From positions 2,852,001-2,916,000 of the forward strand of contig NZ_CP060696.1 of the NCBI RefSeq assembly GCF_014467055.1: a stretch of DNA of 64,000 bases, in the 5' to 3' direction. A program made the translations under genes and the position numbers. The notes below the pieces were generated by a model that did no database searches, was not told the origin of the DNA, and worked only from the letters and a program-made list of their open reading frames with translations. This document shows, piece after piece, positions 40,026-49,223 of the stretch (the first letter of the stretch is position 1; the number at the start of each line of letters is the position of its first letter). This stretch comes from Caproicibacterium amylolyticum (lineage in GTDB: Bacteria; Bacillota; Clostridia; Oscillospirales; Acutalibacteraceae).

Positions 40026-40403
40026 TCACTTTGCCTTGGCATCTGCTTTCTGCTGAAAGTGCTCACTGCTGACCGCTACACGGCTGTGTGTACCGGAAGC
40101 ACAAACGCCTGCTTCGTCCTCAGCCATCAGTTCAAATGAAAAATTGCGGCCCTCGTGTGCGGTCATCTCTGCTGTAATGGTGACCTGCATCCCCAGCGGG
40201 GTGGGTGCGGTGTGCTCCACACTGATGGAACAGCCCACAGTGGTCTGATCTTCCGGCAAAAACTGCTGTGCCAGCTGTACCGCTGCTTTCTCAAAAAGCG
40301 CGCACACGGTTGGAGTTGCCAACACGCGCAGACTGCCGCTGCCGACGTTCACAGCCAGCATTTCTTCCGTAACGGTCTGTGTAAAAACGACTTTCTCTGT
40401 CAT
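40026..40403 (-). CDS. Hot-dog thioesterase, fluoroacetyl-CoA thioesterase (FlK)-like
   Basis: 125 residues, single hot-dog domain. T30, E38 and H64 (LRVLATPTVCALFEKAAV and CSISVEHTAPTPLG) show the same 8- and 26-residue spacings as the known FlK triad Thr42-Glu50-His76, so a related acyl-CoA hydrolase is likely. No fluorometabolite context exists; in Clostridia such proteins are widespread with unknown substrates. Single gene on the minus strand. Confidence 0.85.
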   Translation of the reverse strand: MTEKVVFTQTVTEEMLAVNVGSGSLRVLATPTVCALFEKAAVQLAQQFLPEDQTTVGCSISVEHTAPTPLGMQVTITAEMTAHEGRNFSFELMAEDEAGVCASGTHSRVAVSSEHFQQKADAKAK

Positions 40404-40563
40404 TGCTATTCCTCCGTAAAAATGCTATCATGATGATAAAAAAAGACTTTCTCTTCCCTATTGTAACAAAACTTTCAGAATAAACCAAGACGATGAAAGA
40501 ATTATTAGGAACAGTTTTCATTAATTTTCAAAAAGTGTTTAATAAACCTTGAGGAGGAATCCC

Positions 40564-41289
40564 ATGCAGTACCCAAAAGCAGTTCTATTTGATTACGGCA
40601 TGACTTTGTGCACAGAACCACCCGCAGACATTGAAAAAGGTTTTGCCGCCATCCTGCAGTATGCGGTCAGCAATCCCCGAAAAATCACGCCGGCACAGAT
40701 GGCCAATCTTTCTGAGCAGGTAGAGCGGGATTTAGGCTGGTTTAATCCGGAGCAGGACGACCCTCTGGAAACTTGGTATCTCTCTCTGCAGCGCTACCTG
40801 CTGGAAACACTGGATATTACCCTCAGCCTCAGCGATTTGCAGACAGAGCAGCTGTACTGGGATGTTTCCTCCCCCGCTTCACCGGCTCCTTACATAAAAG
40901 AGGTTCTGCGTGCGCTGCAAAAACGTGCTATCCCGTTTGGGGTCGTCAGCAACCTTTGTTTCACCGGTGCCACACTGGAACGGCGCCTGCATGCCTGCTT
41001 CCCGGATGACCCTTTCCGCTTTATTCTGGCCAGCAGCGAATATGCTTTCCGCAAACCGCATGCCCGCTATTTTAACCTTGCTCTGCACAAAATGGGAACT
41101 TCCGCCGGGGATACCTGGTTCTGCGGCGACAACCCCATCTGCGACGTCGAAGGCTCGACCGGCGTCGGGATGCGTGCTTTCTGGTACCGCTTCCAAAATG
41201 ACTTTGAGCAGTGCCGCCAGCCAAAAGCTCCCTGCACCAAACTCTCTGATTGGCGTGAATTTATCTCATTGCTGCCGCCAACAGATTAA
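40564..41289 (+). CDS. HAD family hydrolase, YjjG-like
   Basis: 241 residues. Motif I reads AVLFDYGMTLC, with the nucleophile D present but Gly at the usual second Asp position, as in some dehalogenase-type HADs (DYG.TL). Motif II is GVVSNLCFTG, motif III Lys lies in SSEYAFRKPHARYF, motif IV is WFCGDNPICDVEGSTGVGM. The helical cap lies between motifs I and II. ATG at 40564 follows gaggagg. Single gene. Confidence 0.85.
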   Translation: MQYPKAVLFDYGMTLCTEPPADIEKGFAAILQYAVSNPRKITPAQMANLSEQVERDLGWFNPEQDDPLETWYLSLQRYLLETLDITLSLSDLQTEQLYWDVSSPASPAPYIKEVLRALQKRAIPFGVVSNLCFTGATLERRLHACFPDDPFRFILASSEYAFRKPHARYFNLALHKMGTSAGDTWFCGDNPICDVEGSTGVGMRAFWYRFQNDFEQCRQPKAPCTKLSDWREFISLLPPTD

Positions 41290-41386
41290 TTTTGTGCTGT
41301 TTACAATTTGTATTACACTTTTTCACTGAAATATGGTAAACTTAAAATAATATTTATACGTTTTGGCTGAAAGGAGCTTCTTAAAT

Positions 41387-42172
41387 ATGGATAATAAAAA
41401 AATCTGCCCTTCCTGCGGTGCTGCCAACCCAGCAGATTCCAGCTACTGCGAGCAGTGCGGCGTTTTACTGGAAGCAGCAGTAACAACCACAGCAGCTTCC
41501 AATTCGGCTGCCGCACAACCAACTCCCGCAGTTACAGATGCGGAGCCTGCCGCTGTTAACGCGAATTCCGTGGAGCAAACTGCCGCTTCTGCTGAACCGG
41601 AGGCAAATGCCCCCGCAGGAAGCCATACAGACGCTCCGCAACAGCCCTTCCAACCGGAAGGCAGTGCACAAACATCATCCTATCAGCAGTCGGGCGCTGC
41701 TCCCTCTGGCAACCAGCCGCCTTACCAACAGCAGGGTTACGGCTTTGGCCAGCAGCCGGGTGCAGCTCCGGCCGACAATCAGCCGCCCTACCAGCAGCCG
41801 GGTTACGGTTTTGGCCAGCAGCAGGGTGAGGTTCCTTATGCAGCCCGACCCGCCGCCCCGCAGTATCCGTTTGGTCAAGTAAACCGTGTCTTTGGTCATT
41901 TTGACGGATACTTTGTCCCCGGCAGCATGACTCCTGTACGCAATCGGGTTGCCGCCGCTGTGCTTTGCCTGCTGCTCGGGCCTTTCGGTATCCACAAATT
42001 TTACACCGGGCAGTGGGGCTGGGGCATTGTTTCTCTGTTCCTGCTGATCACACTTGGCTGGACGGGTTGGATTTGGGGCATTGTTTATGCAGTTGCTCTG
42101 GTAGAGGCAATCCTGCTGTTCACCATGTCCAATGAAGACTTTCAGAATAAATATCACGTGCGTGCCTCGTGA
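41387..42172 (+). CDS. Zinc-ribbon and TM2 domain membrane protein
   Basis: 261 residues in three parts. Residues 6-24 are a zinc ribbon (CPSCGAANPADSSYCEQCG). Residues about 30-160 are low complexity: A/T/E-rich and then Q/P/G/Y-rich with repeats of NQPPYQQ and GYGFGQQ. Residues about 180-260 form a TM2 domain (LLLGPFGIHKFYTGQWGWGI, two helices). Such proteins are common in Firmicutes; role unknown. ATG at 41387 with aaggagc. Terminator follows. Confidence 0.9.
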   Translation: MDNKKICPSCGAANPADSSYCEQCGVLLEAAVTTTAASNSAAAQPTPAVTDAEPAAVNANSVEQTAASAEPEANAPAGSHTDAPQQPFQPEGSAQTSSYQQSGAAPSGNQPPYQQQGYGFGQQPGAAPADNQPPYQQPGYGFGQQQGEVPYAARPAAPQYPFGQVNRVFGHFDGYFVPGSMTPVRNRVAAAVLCLLLGPFGIHKFYTGQWGWGIVSLFLLITLGWTGWIWGIVYAVALVEAILLFTMSNEDFQNKYHVRAS

Positions 42173-42181
42173 TTTTCACGC

Positions 42182-42222
42182 AAAAGCGCTGCTTCCGGTT
42201 TGAAACAGGAAGCAGCGCTTTT
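42182..42222 (+). terminator. Terminator of the TM2 gene
   Basis: 15-base perfect stem aaaagcgctgcttcc with an 11-base loop, ending in tttt. Confidence 0.88.
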
Positions 42223-42258
42223 CTGCGCCATTTTTTCCCTCTGCTTTCCGGTTCCTTC

Positions 42259-42287
42259 TTGCGTTTCTTACGCGGGGATGGTATACT
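42259..42287 (+). promoter_or_regulatory. Promoter of ychF
   Basis: TTGCGT, 17 bases, TATACT, about 90 bases before the ATG. A hairpin lies in the leader at 42313-42352 (gaaccg-cttttgcgg / ccgcaaaag-cggttttt). Confidence 0.6.
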
Positions 42288-42376
42288 TTCATTATATAAA
42301 GACTGTTGGAAAAGAACCGCCTTTTGCGGCACCGCAAAAGCACGGTTTTTCCACTGGAAAAGAAGGAAAGAACTGC

Positions 42377-43471
42377 ATGAAATTAGGAATCGTGGGCTTG
42401 CCGAACGTCGGCAAAAGCACCCTTTTTAACGCAATCACCAACGCAGGCGCGCAGAGCGCCAACTACCCTTTCTGCACCATTGAGCCAAACGTCGGCATCG
42501 TTGCGGTGCCGGACAAGCGTCTGGACAAGCTGGCAGAAATGTACCACCCGCAGAAGTACACCCCCGCTACCATTGAATTTGTGGATATCGCCGGCCTTGT
42601 AAAAGGCGCCAGCAAAGGTGAGGGGCTGGGCAACAAATTCCTTGCAAACATCCGCGAGGTGGATGCCATCATTCATGTTGTCCGCTGCTTTGTAAATGAT
42701 GATATTGTACACGTTGACGGCAGCATTGACCCTGCCCGTGATATCGATACCATCAACGTTGAACTGATCCTTTCGGATTTGGAAGTGCTGGAACGCCGCA
42801 TTGACAAAACCAAAAAGATGATTAAAGCGGACAAAAAATATCAGGAGGAGTTGGATTTCTTCCTGCGTGTAAAAGAAGCACTGGACAACGGCAAACCTGC
42901 CCGCAGTGTGGAATGCACGGAGGATGAAACCGCACTTTTGGCTACTGTAAATCTGCTGACAAACAAGCCGATTCTGTATGCCGCCAACATGAGTGAAGAT
43001 GACTTTAAAAACGGCATTCATGACAACCCCTACTTGAAAGTAGTGGAGGATATTGCAAAGCAGGAGCATGCAGGTGTGCTGCCCATCTGCGCTGAAATCG
43101 AAGCGGAAATTTCCGGTCTGGAGCTGGAGGAAAAAGAACTGTTCCTTGCGGACATGGGGCTGACCGAATCCGGTCTTGACCGCCTAATTCAGGCTTCCTA
43201 CTCTCTGCTGGGTCTGATCAGCTACCTGACCGCAGGCGAGCCGGAGGTTCGCGCCTGGACCATTACCAAGGGTACCAAGGCACCGCAGGCCGCCGGCAAG
43301 ATTCACTCTGACTTTGAACGCGGCTTCATCCGTGCAGAAGTGGTCGCTTACAATGATTTGATTTCCTGCGGCAGCATGAACACTGCTAAGGAAAAGGGCC
43401 TTGTCCGCAGTGAGGGCAAAGACTATGTAATGCAGGATGGCGATGTTGTGCTGTTCCGTTTCAATGTTTAA
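42377..43471 (+). CDS. ychF: Ribosome-binding ATPase YchF
   Basis: YchF/OLA1, 364 residues, an Obg-family ATPase linked to ribosomes and stress. Walker [16 protein letters not shown] at the N-terminus, then [33 protein letters not shown], the coiled-coil insertion (about 125-170) and the C-terminal TGS domain ([46 protein letters not shown]). MKLGIVGLP at 42377 is the family start; the frame is open further upstream through the leader hairpin. Confidence 0.98.
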   Translation: MKLGIVGLPNVGKSTLFNAITNAGAQSANYPFCTIEPNVGIVAVPDKRLDKLAEMYHPQKYTPATIEFVDIAGLVKGASKGEGLGNKFLANIREVDAIIHVVRCFVNDDIVHVDGSIDPARDIDTINVELILSDLEVLERRIDKTKKMIKADKKYQEELDFFLRVKEALDNGKPARSVECTEDETALLATVNLLTNKPILYAANMSEDDFKNGIHDNPYLKVVEDIAKQEHAGVLPICAEIEAEISGLELEEKELFLADMGLTESGLDRLIQASYSLLGLISYLTAGEPEVRAWTITKGTKAPQAAGKIHSDFERGFIRAEVVAYNDLISCGSMNTAKEKGLVRSEGKDYVMQDGDVVLFRFNV

Positions 43472-43493
43472 TTTTAATCTTTGTCCATTCCTG

Positions 43494-43517
43494 CAGGGAT
43501 AAACTGGTTTATTCCTG
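43494..43517. promoter_or_regulatory. 24-base near-palindrome in the rubrerythrin promoter region
   Basis: CAGGGATAAAC-TG-GTTTATTCCTG, 10 of 11 pairs matching, seven bases before a perfect TATAAT (43525-43530). It covers the expected -35 area, where no consensus box is present. A regulator site is likely (inference). Confidence 0.5.
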
Positions 43518-43554
43518 TAAATCATATAATGGAGTTTTAAAGGAGGATACCGTC

Positions 43555-44094
43555 ATGGAATTAAAAGGAAGCAAAACAGAAGCAAACCTTGCTGCCGCAT
43601 TTGCCGGCGAAAGTCAGGCCCGCAATAAATACACCTACTACGCCAGCAAAGCAAAAAAAGAAGGCTACGAGCAGATTGCAGCCATTTTTGAAGAAACAGC
43701 TAACAACGAAAAAGAACACGCAAAGCTTTGGTTCAAACTTCTGCATGACAACAATGTCCCGGATACCATTACCAACCTGACAGATGCTGCCGCAGGGGAA
43801 AATTATGAATGGACTGAAATGTACAAGGAATTTGCGGATACTGCTGAAGCAGAGGGCTTTACCTCCATCGCTGCAACCATGCGTATGATTGCAACCGTCG
43901 AAAAGTCCCACGAGGAACGCTACCGCAAACTGCTTGCCAATCTGAAAGAAGACATTGTCTTTAAGTGTGAGGAAGAAACCGTTTGGGTATGCCGCAACTG
44001 CGGATACATCTATGTTGGCCGCGAAGCACCAAAAGTGTGCCCCGCGTGCAAGCATCCGCAGGCATACTTTGAACGCCGCGCGGAAAATTATTAA
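43555..44094 (+). CDS. Rubrerythrin
   Basis: 179 residues. An N-terminal ferritin-like di-iron domain ([57 protein letters not shown]) is followed by a rubredoxin-like iron site ([10 protein letters not shown] and [11 protein letters not shown]). It reduces peroxide in anaerobes. Ribosome site ggagga. Single gene after ychF with a terminator behind it. Confidence 0.97.
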   Translation: MELKGSKTEANLAAAFAGESQARNKYTYYASKAKKEGYEQIAAIFEETANNEKEHAKLWFKLLHDNNVPDTITNLTDAAAGENYEWTEMYKEFADTAEAEGFTSIAATMRMIATVEKSHEERYRKLLANLKEDIVFKCEEETVWVCRNCGYIYVGREAPKVCPACKHPQAYFERRAENY

Positions 44095-44123
44095 TTTGCC
44101 TTTTTTCCCCCTTTTTATATGAC

Positions 44124-44165
44124 AAAGGACGGCCGCTGAGATTTTTCAGCGGCCGTCCTTTTTTG
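44124..44165. terminator. Bidirectional terminator after rubrerythrin
   Basis: 16-base perfect stem aaaggacggccgctga with a 6-base loop, T-runs on both ends. Confidence 0.92.
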
Positions 44166-44170
44166 TTGTT

Positions 44171-46375
44171 TTAAGCGACTGTGCAGGCGAACACACGGTA
44201 AGCCTGACCGCCGATGGAAATGTAAACTCCCGTATTGCCCTGTTTGAGGCAGCGGTAGCTATAGTAATACGCTGTACGGCCATCTGCCTGCCGAATACTG
44301 CCGCTGTAGCGGGTAGCCAACACTGAGCCGTTGCCAACGGTATAAATCGGTACAGCCGTGCTGCTGTCCGGTATAATACGGAACGCATAAGTCTGTCCTA
44401 CACGCATTTTTACATCCACGGTCGTGTCACTGGTAAAGGGTGCCTTTGCAAGAGATACGGTGAACAAGCGCTGCGCTGCTCCATTGATATTCGCATAAAC
44501 GCCGCTTGCTTCTCCATAATGACCGCAGCCGTAAACCTCAAGCTGCATTTCACCTGTTGAAGCATTCCAATCCTTCAGCACATGCAGCTGTGCAACCGCA
44601 CCGTTGCCGCAGAGCATTTGCGGGCGAGTCTTGCTGGTAACGGTGAATACTCTGGTGGAACCCAGCGGCAGCACCGCCTGCCCGGTTTGTGTTGTCTTTA
44701 CACTTGTGCCATTTCCAAAAGCTTTGATGATTGCGTTTCCGCTCGTACTGCCGCGCGTCAGCTGCATGCTGTCAGCCGCCTGGTCTTTCCAGCCTCCATT
44801 GTCCTCATTATAATAACTTTGGCCTGCCGTGCAGCTGACTGTAACACCGTAGCCGTCAGCTGCCAGAGTATCGCTGCTGCTTTCCAGCAGAACGCCATAC
44901 CGTGTTTGTCCATCCTCCGGATAGCTTACCTTCTCCACCACAGAGAATGTGTCGCCCTTATTCAGCAGAATACTGCTGTCAAGGCTGACTGTGTAATAGC
45001 CGGCATCCGTAAATTGTTCTTTCATGGAAGCCATATGGCCGCCGCTTTCCGGATTTCCCTTTTCCGGATTGACGTAAACATCAATCTGCGCGGCCGCGTT
45101 TGCTTTAAACGCCTGCACAGAAACAGCCTGCAACTGCGTATCCTCACGTGCGGTAAACAAATTGGCAAATTTCACCGGCGTGTCAGAACTCCATGTAGAA
45201 GCACCGGCGCCTGTGCCGTCGTATTGATAAATCTGTGAGTAGGTATGCTTAGTCGCTGTTCCGGCGTACGCGGTGTTTTCCATGTCAAAGAAAGTCGGCT
45301 CCGAAAAAGAAAGATCGTAATAGGAAAGATAGAAATAACCGTCATTGCCAACGCCGCCTTCACTGCTGCTGCCGGAAGGCCATGTTTCACTGCTGCCCCA
45401 GCTGTTTTTCACCAGCCACGCACCGTTCCCCTGGGGAACATTGATGAAGTTTGCTTTTGCGTAATTGTCATCCCAACCGACCAATGTCACCTCATGGTTT
45501 GCATAATACAGTTGTTTGTCATTGCAGTAATAACCGCAAGTGCTTGGATTGTAAAAGCGGTTCTGCTCCAGTGTGTCTGCTGGTGCATGATACCCAACGC
45601 TGACCGCGCCGCGGTCACGGATGCATTCTTTCACAGCGCTGCGCGCTGATTCACTGTATGTAATTTCGCCGGGCAAACCATTTTTTTGCAGGTCATAAAC
45701 CACCGGCTCCGGCAGGAAGGCTGCGTTTTCCAAGTGGGAGCGGGAAACTGTCTGCAGCGAGGAGTTCGTCACATTCTGCAGCACGCCATTGCCATCCGTT
45801 GTGTAAGGCAGGTCAGACTCTGCAGCTGCACCGTACCAGCGTGCCAGTGTTGGCACGGATATTGCACGGGAACCACCAATCGTAAATGGATTTTTTGTAG
45901 TAAACGTATCACCGCCTGCATACTGACTGTCAGCACTGCTGTTTTGCCCATGAAAAGCAAACCATACCAAGTGTTTCTCCGACAAATCAACTGCCTGGCC
46001 GGCCGCCTTTACGGAAGAAAAGGAAGTTCCTATACTTTTTAAGTAGGTCAGCAAATCGCTTTCTGCTGAACTGAGTGCACCGAAAGCCCAGCAGGTCCCG
46101 TTGGACAGCTGGTCTTTTACCGGAGTCACACGGTTTTGTGTACGCAAATCATAGCTTGCCGGAAGTGCAGCCTGCGCTTTGCGCTGTCCCGCCGTCTGTG
46201 CCGCGACCGCATCATGATTGGAAACCATGGAAAGATAACCATCGCGCTGCTGCAGGGCACCCTCCTGAATATAAGGTGAACCCTGCATAGACTCGGCTGC
46301 TCTGGCCGGAGCACTGACAGCCAAAATCAGTGCCAACGCTGTAAAGACTGCTGCTCCCTTTTGAAACTTCTTCAT
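44171..46375 (-). CDS. Secreted papain-family (C1A) cysteine protease, first of two
   Basis: 734 residues. Signal peptide 1-27 (AVFTALALILAVSAPARA), then a C1A domain: Q89 and C95 in VKDQLSNGTCWAFGALSSAES, H294 in YANHEVTLVGWDDNY and N324 in WLVKNSWGSS, all intact. About 370-555 is a beta-rich lectin-like region as in other Clostridial C1 proteases. About 565-645 and 646-734 look like two copies of one module (LGSTRVFTVTSK, then VGQTYAFRIIPD; GNGAV then GNGSV). No sortase or S-layer anchor is seen. It is closely similar to the next gene and has its own promoter. The target protein is unknown. Confidence 0.9.
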   Translation of the reverse strand: MKKFQKGAAVFTALALILAVSAPARAAESMQGSPYIQEGALQQRDGYLSMVSNHDAVAAQTAGQRKAQAALPASYDLRTQNRVTPVKDQLSNGTCWAFGALSSAESDLLTYLKSIGTSFSSVKAAGQAVDLSEKHLVWFAFHGQNSSADSQYAGGDTFTTKNPFTIGGSRAISVPTLARWYGAAAESDLPYTTDGNGVLQNVTNSSLQTVSRSHLENAAFLPEPVVYDLQKNGLPGEITYSESARSAVKECIRDRGAVSVGYHAPADTLEQNRFYNPSTCGYYCNDKQLYYANHEVTLVGWDDNYAKANFINVPQGNGAWLVKNSWGSSETWPSGSSSEGGVGNDGYFYLSYYDLSFSEPTFFDMENTAYAGTATKHTYSQIYQYDGTGAGASTWSSDTPVKFANLFTAREDTQLQAVSVQAFKANAAAQIDVYVNPEKGNPESGGHMASMKEQFTDAGYYTVSLDSSILLNKGDTFSVVEKVSYPEDGQTRYGVLLESSSDTLAADGYGVTVSCTAGQSYYNEDNGGWKDQAADSMQLTRGSTSGNAIIKAFGNGTSVKTTQTGQAVLPLGSTRVFTVTSKTRPQMLCGNGAVAQLHVLKDWNASTGEMQLEVYGCGHYGEASGVYANINGAAQRLFTVSLAKAPFTSDTTVDVKMRVGQTYAFRIIPDSSTAVPIYTVGNGSVLATRYSGSIRQADGRTAYYYSYRCLKQGNTGVYISIGGQAYRVFACTVA

Positions 46376-46452
46376 ATGTTTTTCCCTTTCCTGTACAAAA
46401 ACCGCACCTTTTCCTTACAATAAGCCCTGCAAGAAAGATTCTATTCTTCCCT

Positions 46453-46482
46453 ATTATAATGCCCTTCGACAGCGCAGGTCAA
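46453..46482 (-). promoter_or_regulatory. Sigma-A promoter of the first C1A protease
   Basis: Minus-strand TTGACC, 18 bases, TATAAT, about 80 bases before the ATG. Confidence 0.78.
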
Positions 46483-46492
46483 GAGGCACAAA

Positions 46493-46529
46493 AAGGCTGC
46501 GGCAGAAAACTTTCTTCTGCCGCAGCCTT
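46493..46529 (-). terminator. Terminator of the second C1A protease
   Basis: 15-base stem aaggctgcggcagaa with a short loop, then tttttgtg on the minus strand. Confidence 0.88.
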
Positions 46530-46543
46530 ACATTCTTATTAAA

Positions 46544-48721
46544 TTACTGCACGTTGCAGTAAAACACACGGTACGGAACACCGTCAAGGGTTACATAGAT
46601 ACCGGCTTCACCTACGGATTTGCAGGTAAACTTGTAATAGTACGCCATGGACCCATCCGCCAGACGCTTGCTGCCGGAGTAGCCGGTTGCCAGGATACTG
46701 CCGTTTCCGGAAGTATAGCTGGGTACTTTGCTGCTGTCATTCGGGATTACGCGGAAGCAGTAGGTATCCCCAACATGCTTCGTAAAATTCACAGTTGTAT
46801 CACTGGTGAACGGTGGGTTGAAAAGTGTAACTGTACACAAGAGCTGGGTATTCCCATCAGCTGTCATGTAAATTTCTGCCATTTCATTAGCATGACCATG
46901 CCCATAAACTTCGACCTGCGTTACACCTGTTTGTGTGTCCCGCTTGACAAGACGAACTTTCGCGGTAGAATCATTGCTGCTTGTGAAAGTCGGCGTGGAT
47001 TTGCTGGTTATGTTAAAAACATATGTAGAGCCAACTGCTAAATCCTTTGTTGCACTGACCGTGTTGATTTGTGTGTCAGCAGCTTCTGCATTTGCGCGCC
47101 CCGCTGTGAAAGCCTTGATTACTGCATTGCCAACTTTGCTGCCGTCGCCGTTAAAGCCGCTCTTCGTGCTCATGTCTGCCCAACTGCCGCCATTAACGGA
47201 CATATAGCTTTGCCCGGCACTGCAGGAAACCTGCACATTCATATTGCCTAAAGTTTTGCCGGTTTCATACAGCATTGCATAGCGTGTGCTGCCATTACGC
47301 TGGAAAGAGGAAGATTCCACAACTGCAAAAGTATCACCTGCATTCAAGTCACAGGACTGGCTGCCCAATTCTACGGTGTAGTAGCCTGCATTGGTCATCT
47401 GACAAGTTACAGAAGCAACCTGCTCGCCGCTGGTGGGATTGCCGGAGGTGGGATTTTTGTAAACATCCACAGTCACCGTGCTGTTCGCGCCGATTGCGTA
47501 TGCGGAAACTGCTTCAAGAGTGCTGTTCGCACGCGCTGTGAAAACATTTGCGAAGTAAGTGGGCTGATTCATGGTGTACCAGCCTGCACCCAAACCCACG
47601 CCGTCATACTGATAGATGTCGCTGTATTCATGGCTGGTATTGGAGGAACTGTAGTTAATGGATTCCATTTGGAACGAAGTTGCATCGGTGAAGGACTGGT
47701 CGTAGTAGGAAAGGTAAAAGTATCCGTCCCTGCCAACGCGGGTGGAAGAACCGGTGCCCCAGCTGTTTTTAACGATCCATGCACCGTTTTTAGCCGGACG
47801 GCAGCTGGCGTTGAAATTCGTGCGGGCATAATTGTCGTCCCAGCCAACAATACTGACTTCGTGGTTGGAAGCATAATCAAACGGGCAGCAGTAAGCACTG
47901 GTAGAAGCATTGTAGAACTGTGCGTTTTCTGCTGTGGTAGTGGGAGAATGATAGCCAACGCTGACCGCGCCGTTTTCCTGAATTGCCTGCTTAATGGCGG
48001 TAATGGCTGCCGTATCAATCACACCATTCTGCACAGGTTCCGGCAGATATTCTGCATTCTTCAGATGCGCGCGGGAAACTGTCTGCAGCGAAGAGTTGGA
48101 AACACTGATAACATTGCCATTCGAGTCTGTCTGGTAAGGCAGGTCTTTTTCATCGGCAGCGCCGTACCAGCGGGCCATTGTCGGAACGGAAATGGCGCGT
48201 GAACCGCCTGCGGTAAACGGATTGGAAACAGAGAATGTATCACTTCCGGCGTATTTGCTGGTTTCACTGCTGTTGCTGCCGTTGTAGGAGAACCACGCCA
48301 GCTGCCGCTCGGAAAGATCGACCACTGCGCTGGCCTGTGCCGCTGTGGAAAACTTAACACCGCTGCTGAGCATATTTGTCAGCAAATTGGACTCTGCGGA
48401 AGCAATCGCGCCAAAGGCCCAGCAGGTTCCGTTCACGCCCTGTGCCTTGACTGTAGTCACACGGGCCGCGCCGCTGTCACTGCGCAAGTCGAACTTTGCC
48501 GGAAGCGTAATTGCTGTACGCAAACCCTTGCCTGCCTGTGCCTGCAAATCTGCGTGGTCGGTGTCCATGGAAACATACTCGCCGTTTGCCGCCAGCTGAC
48601 CAACGCTTTGAGGTACTGCGGCAGAACTTTCAGCTGCGCTAGCCGGCACAATGGCTGCAGAGGATGCAAAAAGGGCTGCCGCTACGAAAGCCGCTAAACA
48701 TCTCAGGTTGATTTTCTTCAT
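46544..48721 (-). CDS. Secreted papain-family (C1A) cysteine protease, second of two
   Basis: 725 residues, a paralogue of the neighbouring protease with the same order: signal peptide 1-30 (FVAAALFASSAAIVPASAA), C1A domain with Q94, C100 (VKAQGVNGTCWAFGAIASAES), H287 (SNHEVSIVGWDDNY) and N319 (WIVKNSWG), a lectin-like part and two C-terminal modules from about 560 (LAVGSTYVFNITSKSTP, then KHVGDTYCFRVIPND). Long stretches are identical to the first protein, for example GGSRAISVPT and SSLQTVSR, so a local duplication is likely. It starts only 40 bases after tadA and may be read from that operon. Confidence 0.9.
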   Translation of the reverse strand: MKKINLRCLAAFVAAALFASSAAIVPASAAESSAAVPQSVGQLAANGEYVSMDTDHADLQAQAGKGLRTAITLPAKFDLRSDSGAARVTTVKAQGVNGTCWAFGAIASAESNLLTNMLSSGVKFSTAAQASAVVDLSERQLAWFSYNGSNSSETSKYAGSDTFSVSNPFTAGGSRAISVPTMARWYGAADEKDLPYQTDSNGNVISVSNSSLQTVSRAHLKNAEYLPEPVQNGVIDTAAITAIKQAIQENGAVSVGYHSPTTTAENAQFYNASTSAYCCPFDYASNHEVSIVGWDDNYARTNFNASCRPAKNGAWIVKNSWGTGSSTRVGRDGYFYLSYYDQSFTDATSFQMESINYSSSNTSHEYSDIYQYDGVGLGAGWYTMNQPTYFANVFTARANSTLEAVSAYAIGANSTVTVDVYKNPTSGNPTSGEQVASVTCQMTNAGYYTVELGSQSCDLNAGDTFAVVESSSFQRNGSTRYAMLYETGKTLGNMNVQVSCSAGQSYMSVNGGSWADMSTKSGFNGDGSKVGNAVIKAFTAGRANAEAADTQINTVSATKDLAVGSTYVFNITSKSTPTFTSSNDSTAKVRLVKRDTQTGVTQVEVYGHGHANEMAEIYMTADGNTQLLCTVTLFNPPFTSDTTVNFTKHVGDTYCFRVIPNDSSKVPSYTSGNGSILATGYSGSKRLADGSMAYYYKFTCKSVGEAGIYVTLDGVPYRVFYCNVQ

Positions 48722-48761
48722 AAGGCATCCCTCCGTAATTTTAACTCATTATTTTTAAAAT

Positions 48762-49223
48762 CTAACTTTTTTCTCTGCGATGACGCAGGTCTTTGAAAAA
48801 TTGTTTCAAAACCGCCGCACATTCTTCCTGCAGCAGTCCCTGTTCAATTTGTGGGTGATGATTGTACGGCAGGCTGAACAAATTTACAACCGAACCGCAT
48901 GAACCGGCTTTTGCATCGCTGGCACCAAACACCAGCCGCGGAATACGGGCATTGATGATTGCACCCGCACACATGGGGCACGGCTCCAGCGTTACGTATA
49001 ATGTACACTGCCAAAGCCGCCAGCCGCCAAGTGCTTTGCATCCACCGTTGATTGCTTCCAGTTCTGCGTGGCACAAAGCATTTTTTCCGCTTTCTCTGCG
49101 GTTGCGGCCCTCTGCAATAATTTCGCTGTCTTTGGTAAGAACGGCGCCCACCGGAACCTCACCTTCTGACGCAGCCTGCTGCGCTAGTTCAAGCGCCCGG
49201 CGCATACACTGTTCATCCGTCAT
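48762..49223 (-). CDS. tadA: tRNA adenosine(34) deaminase
   Basis: TadA, 153 residues, converts A34 to inosine in tRNA-Arg. Zinc ligands are in LCHAELEAI (HAE, catalytic E) and PCPMCAGAI (PCxxC). The N-terminal MRRALELAQQAASEGEVPVGAVL and NRRESGKNALCHAE are typical. It overlaps the CPBP protease gene by four bases (ATGA), so the two are coupled. Confidence 0.95.
   Translation of the reverse strand: MTDEQCMRRALELAQQAASEGEVPVGAVLTKDSEIIAEGRNRRESGKNALCHAELEAINGGCKALGGWRLWQCTLYVTLEPCPMCAGAIINARIPRLVFGASDAKAGSCGSVVNLFSLPYNHHPQIEQGLLQEECAAVLKQFFKDLRHRREKS

Noticed and set aside
41700..41850. Repeats in the TM2 gene as a CRISPR-like array
   Set aside because: In-frame coding repeats of Q/P/G/Y without unique spacers.
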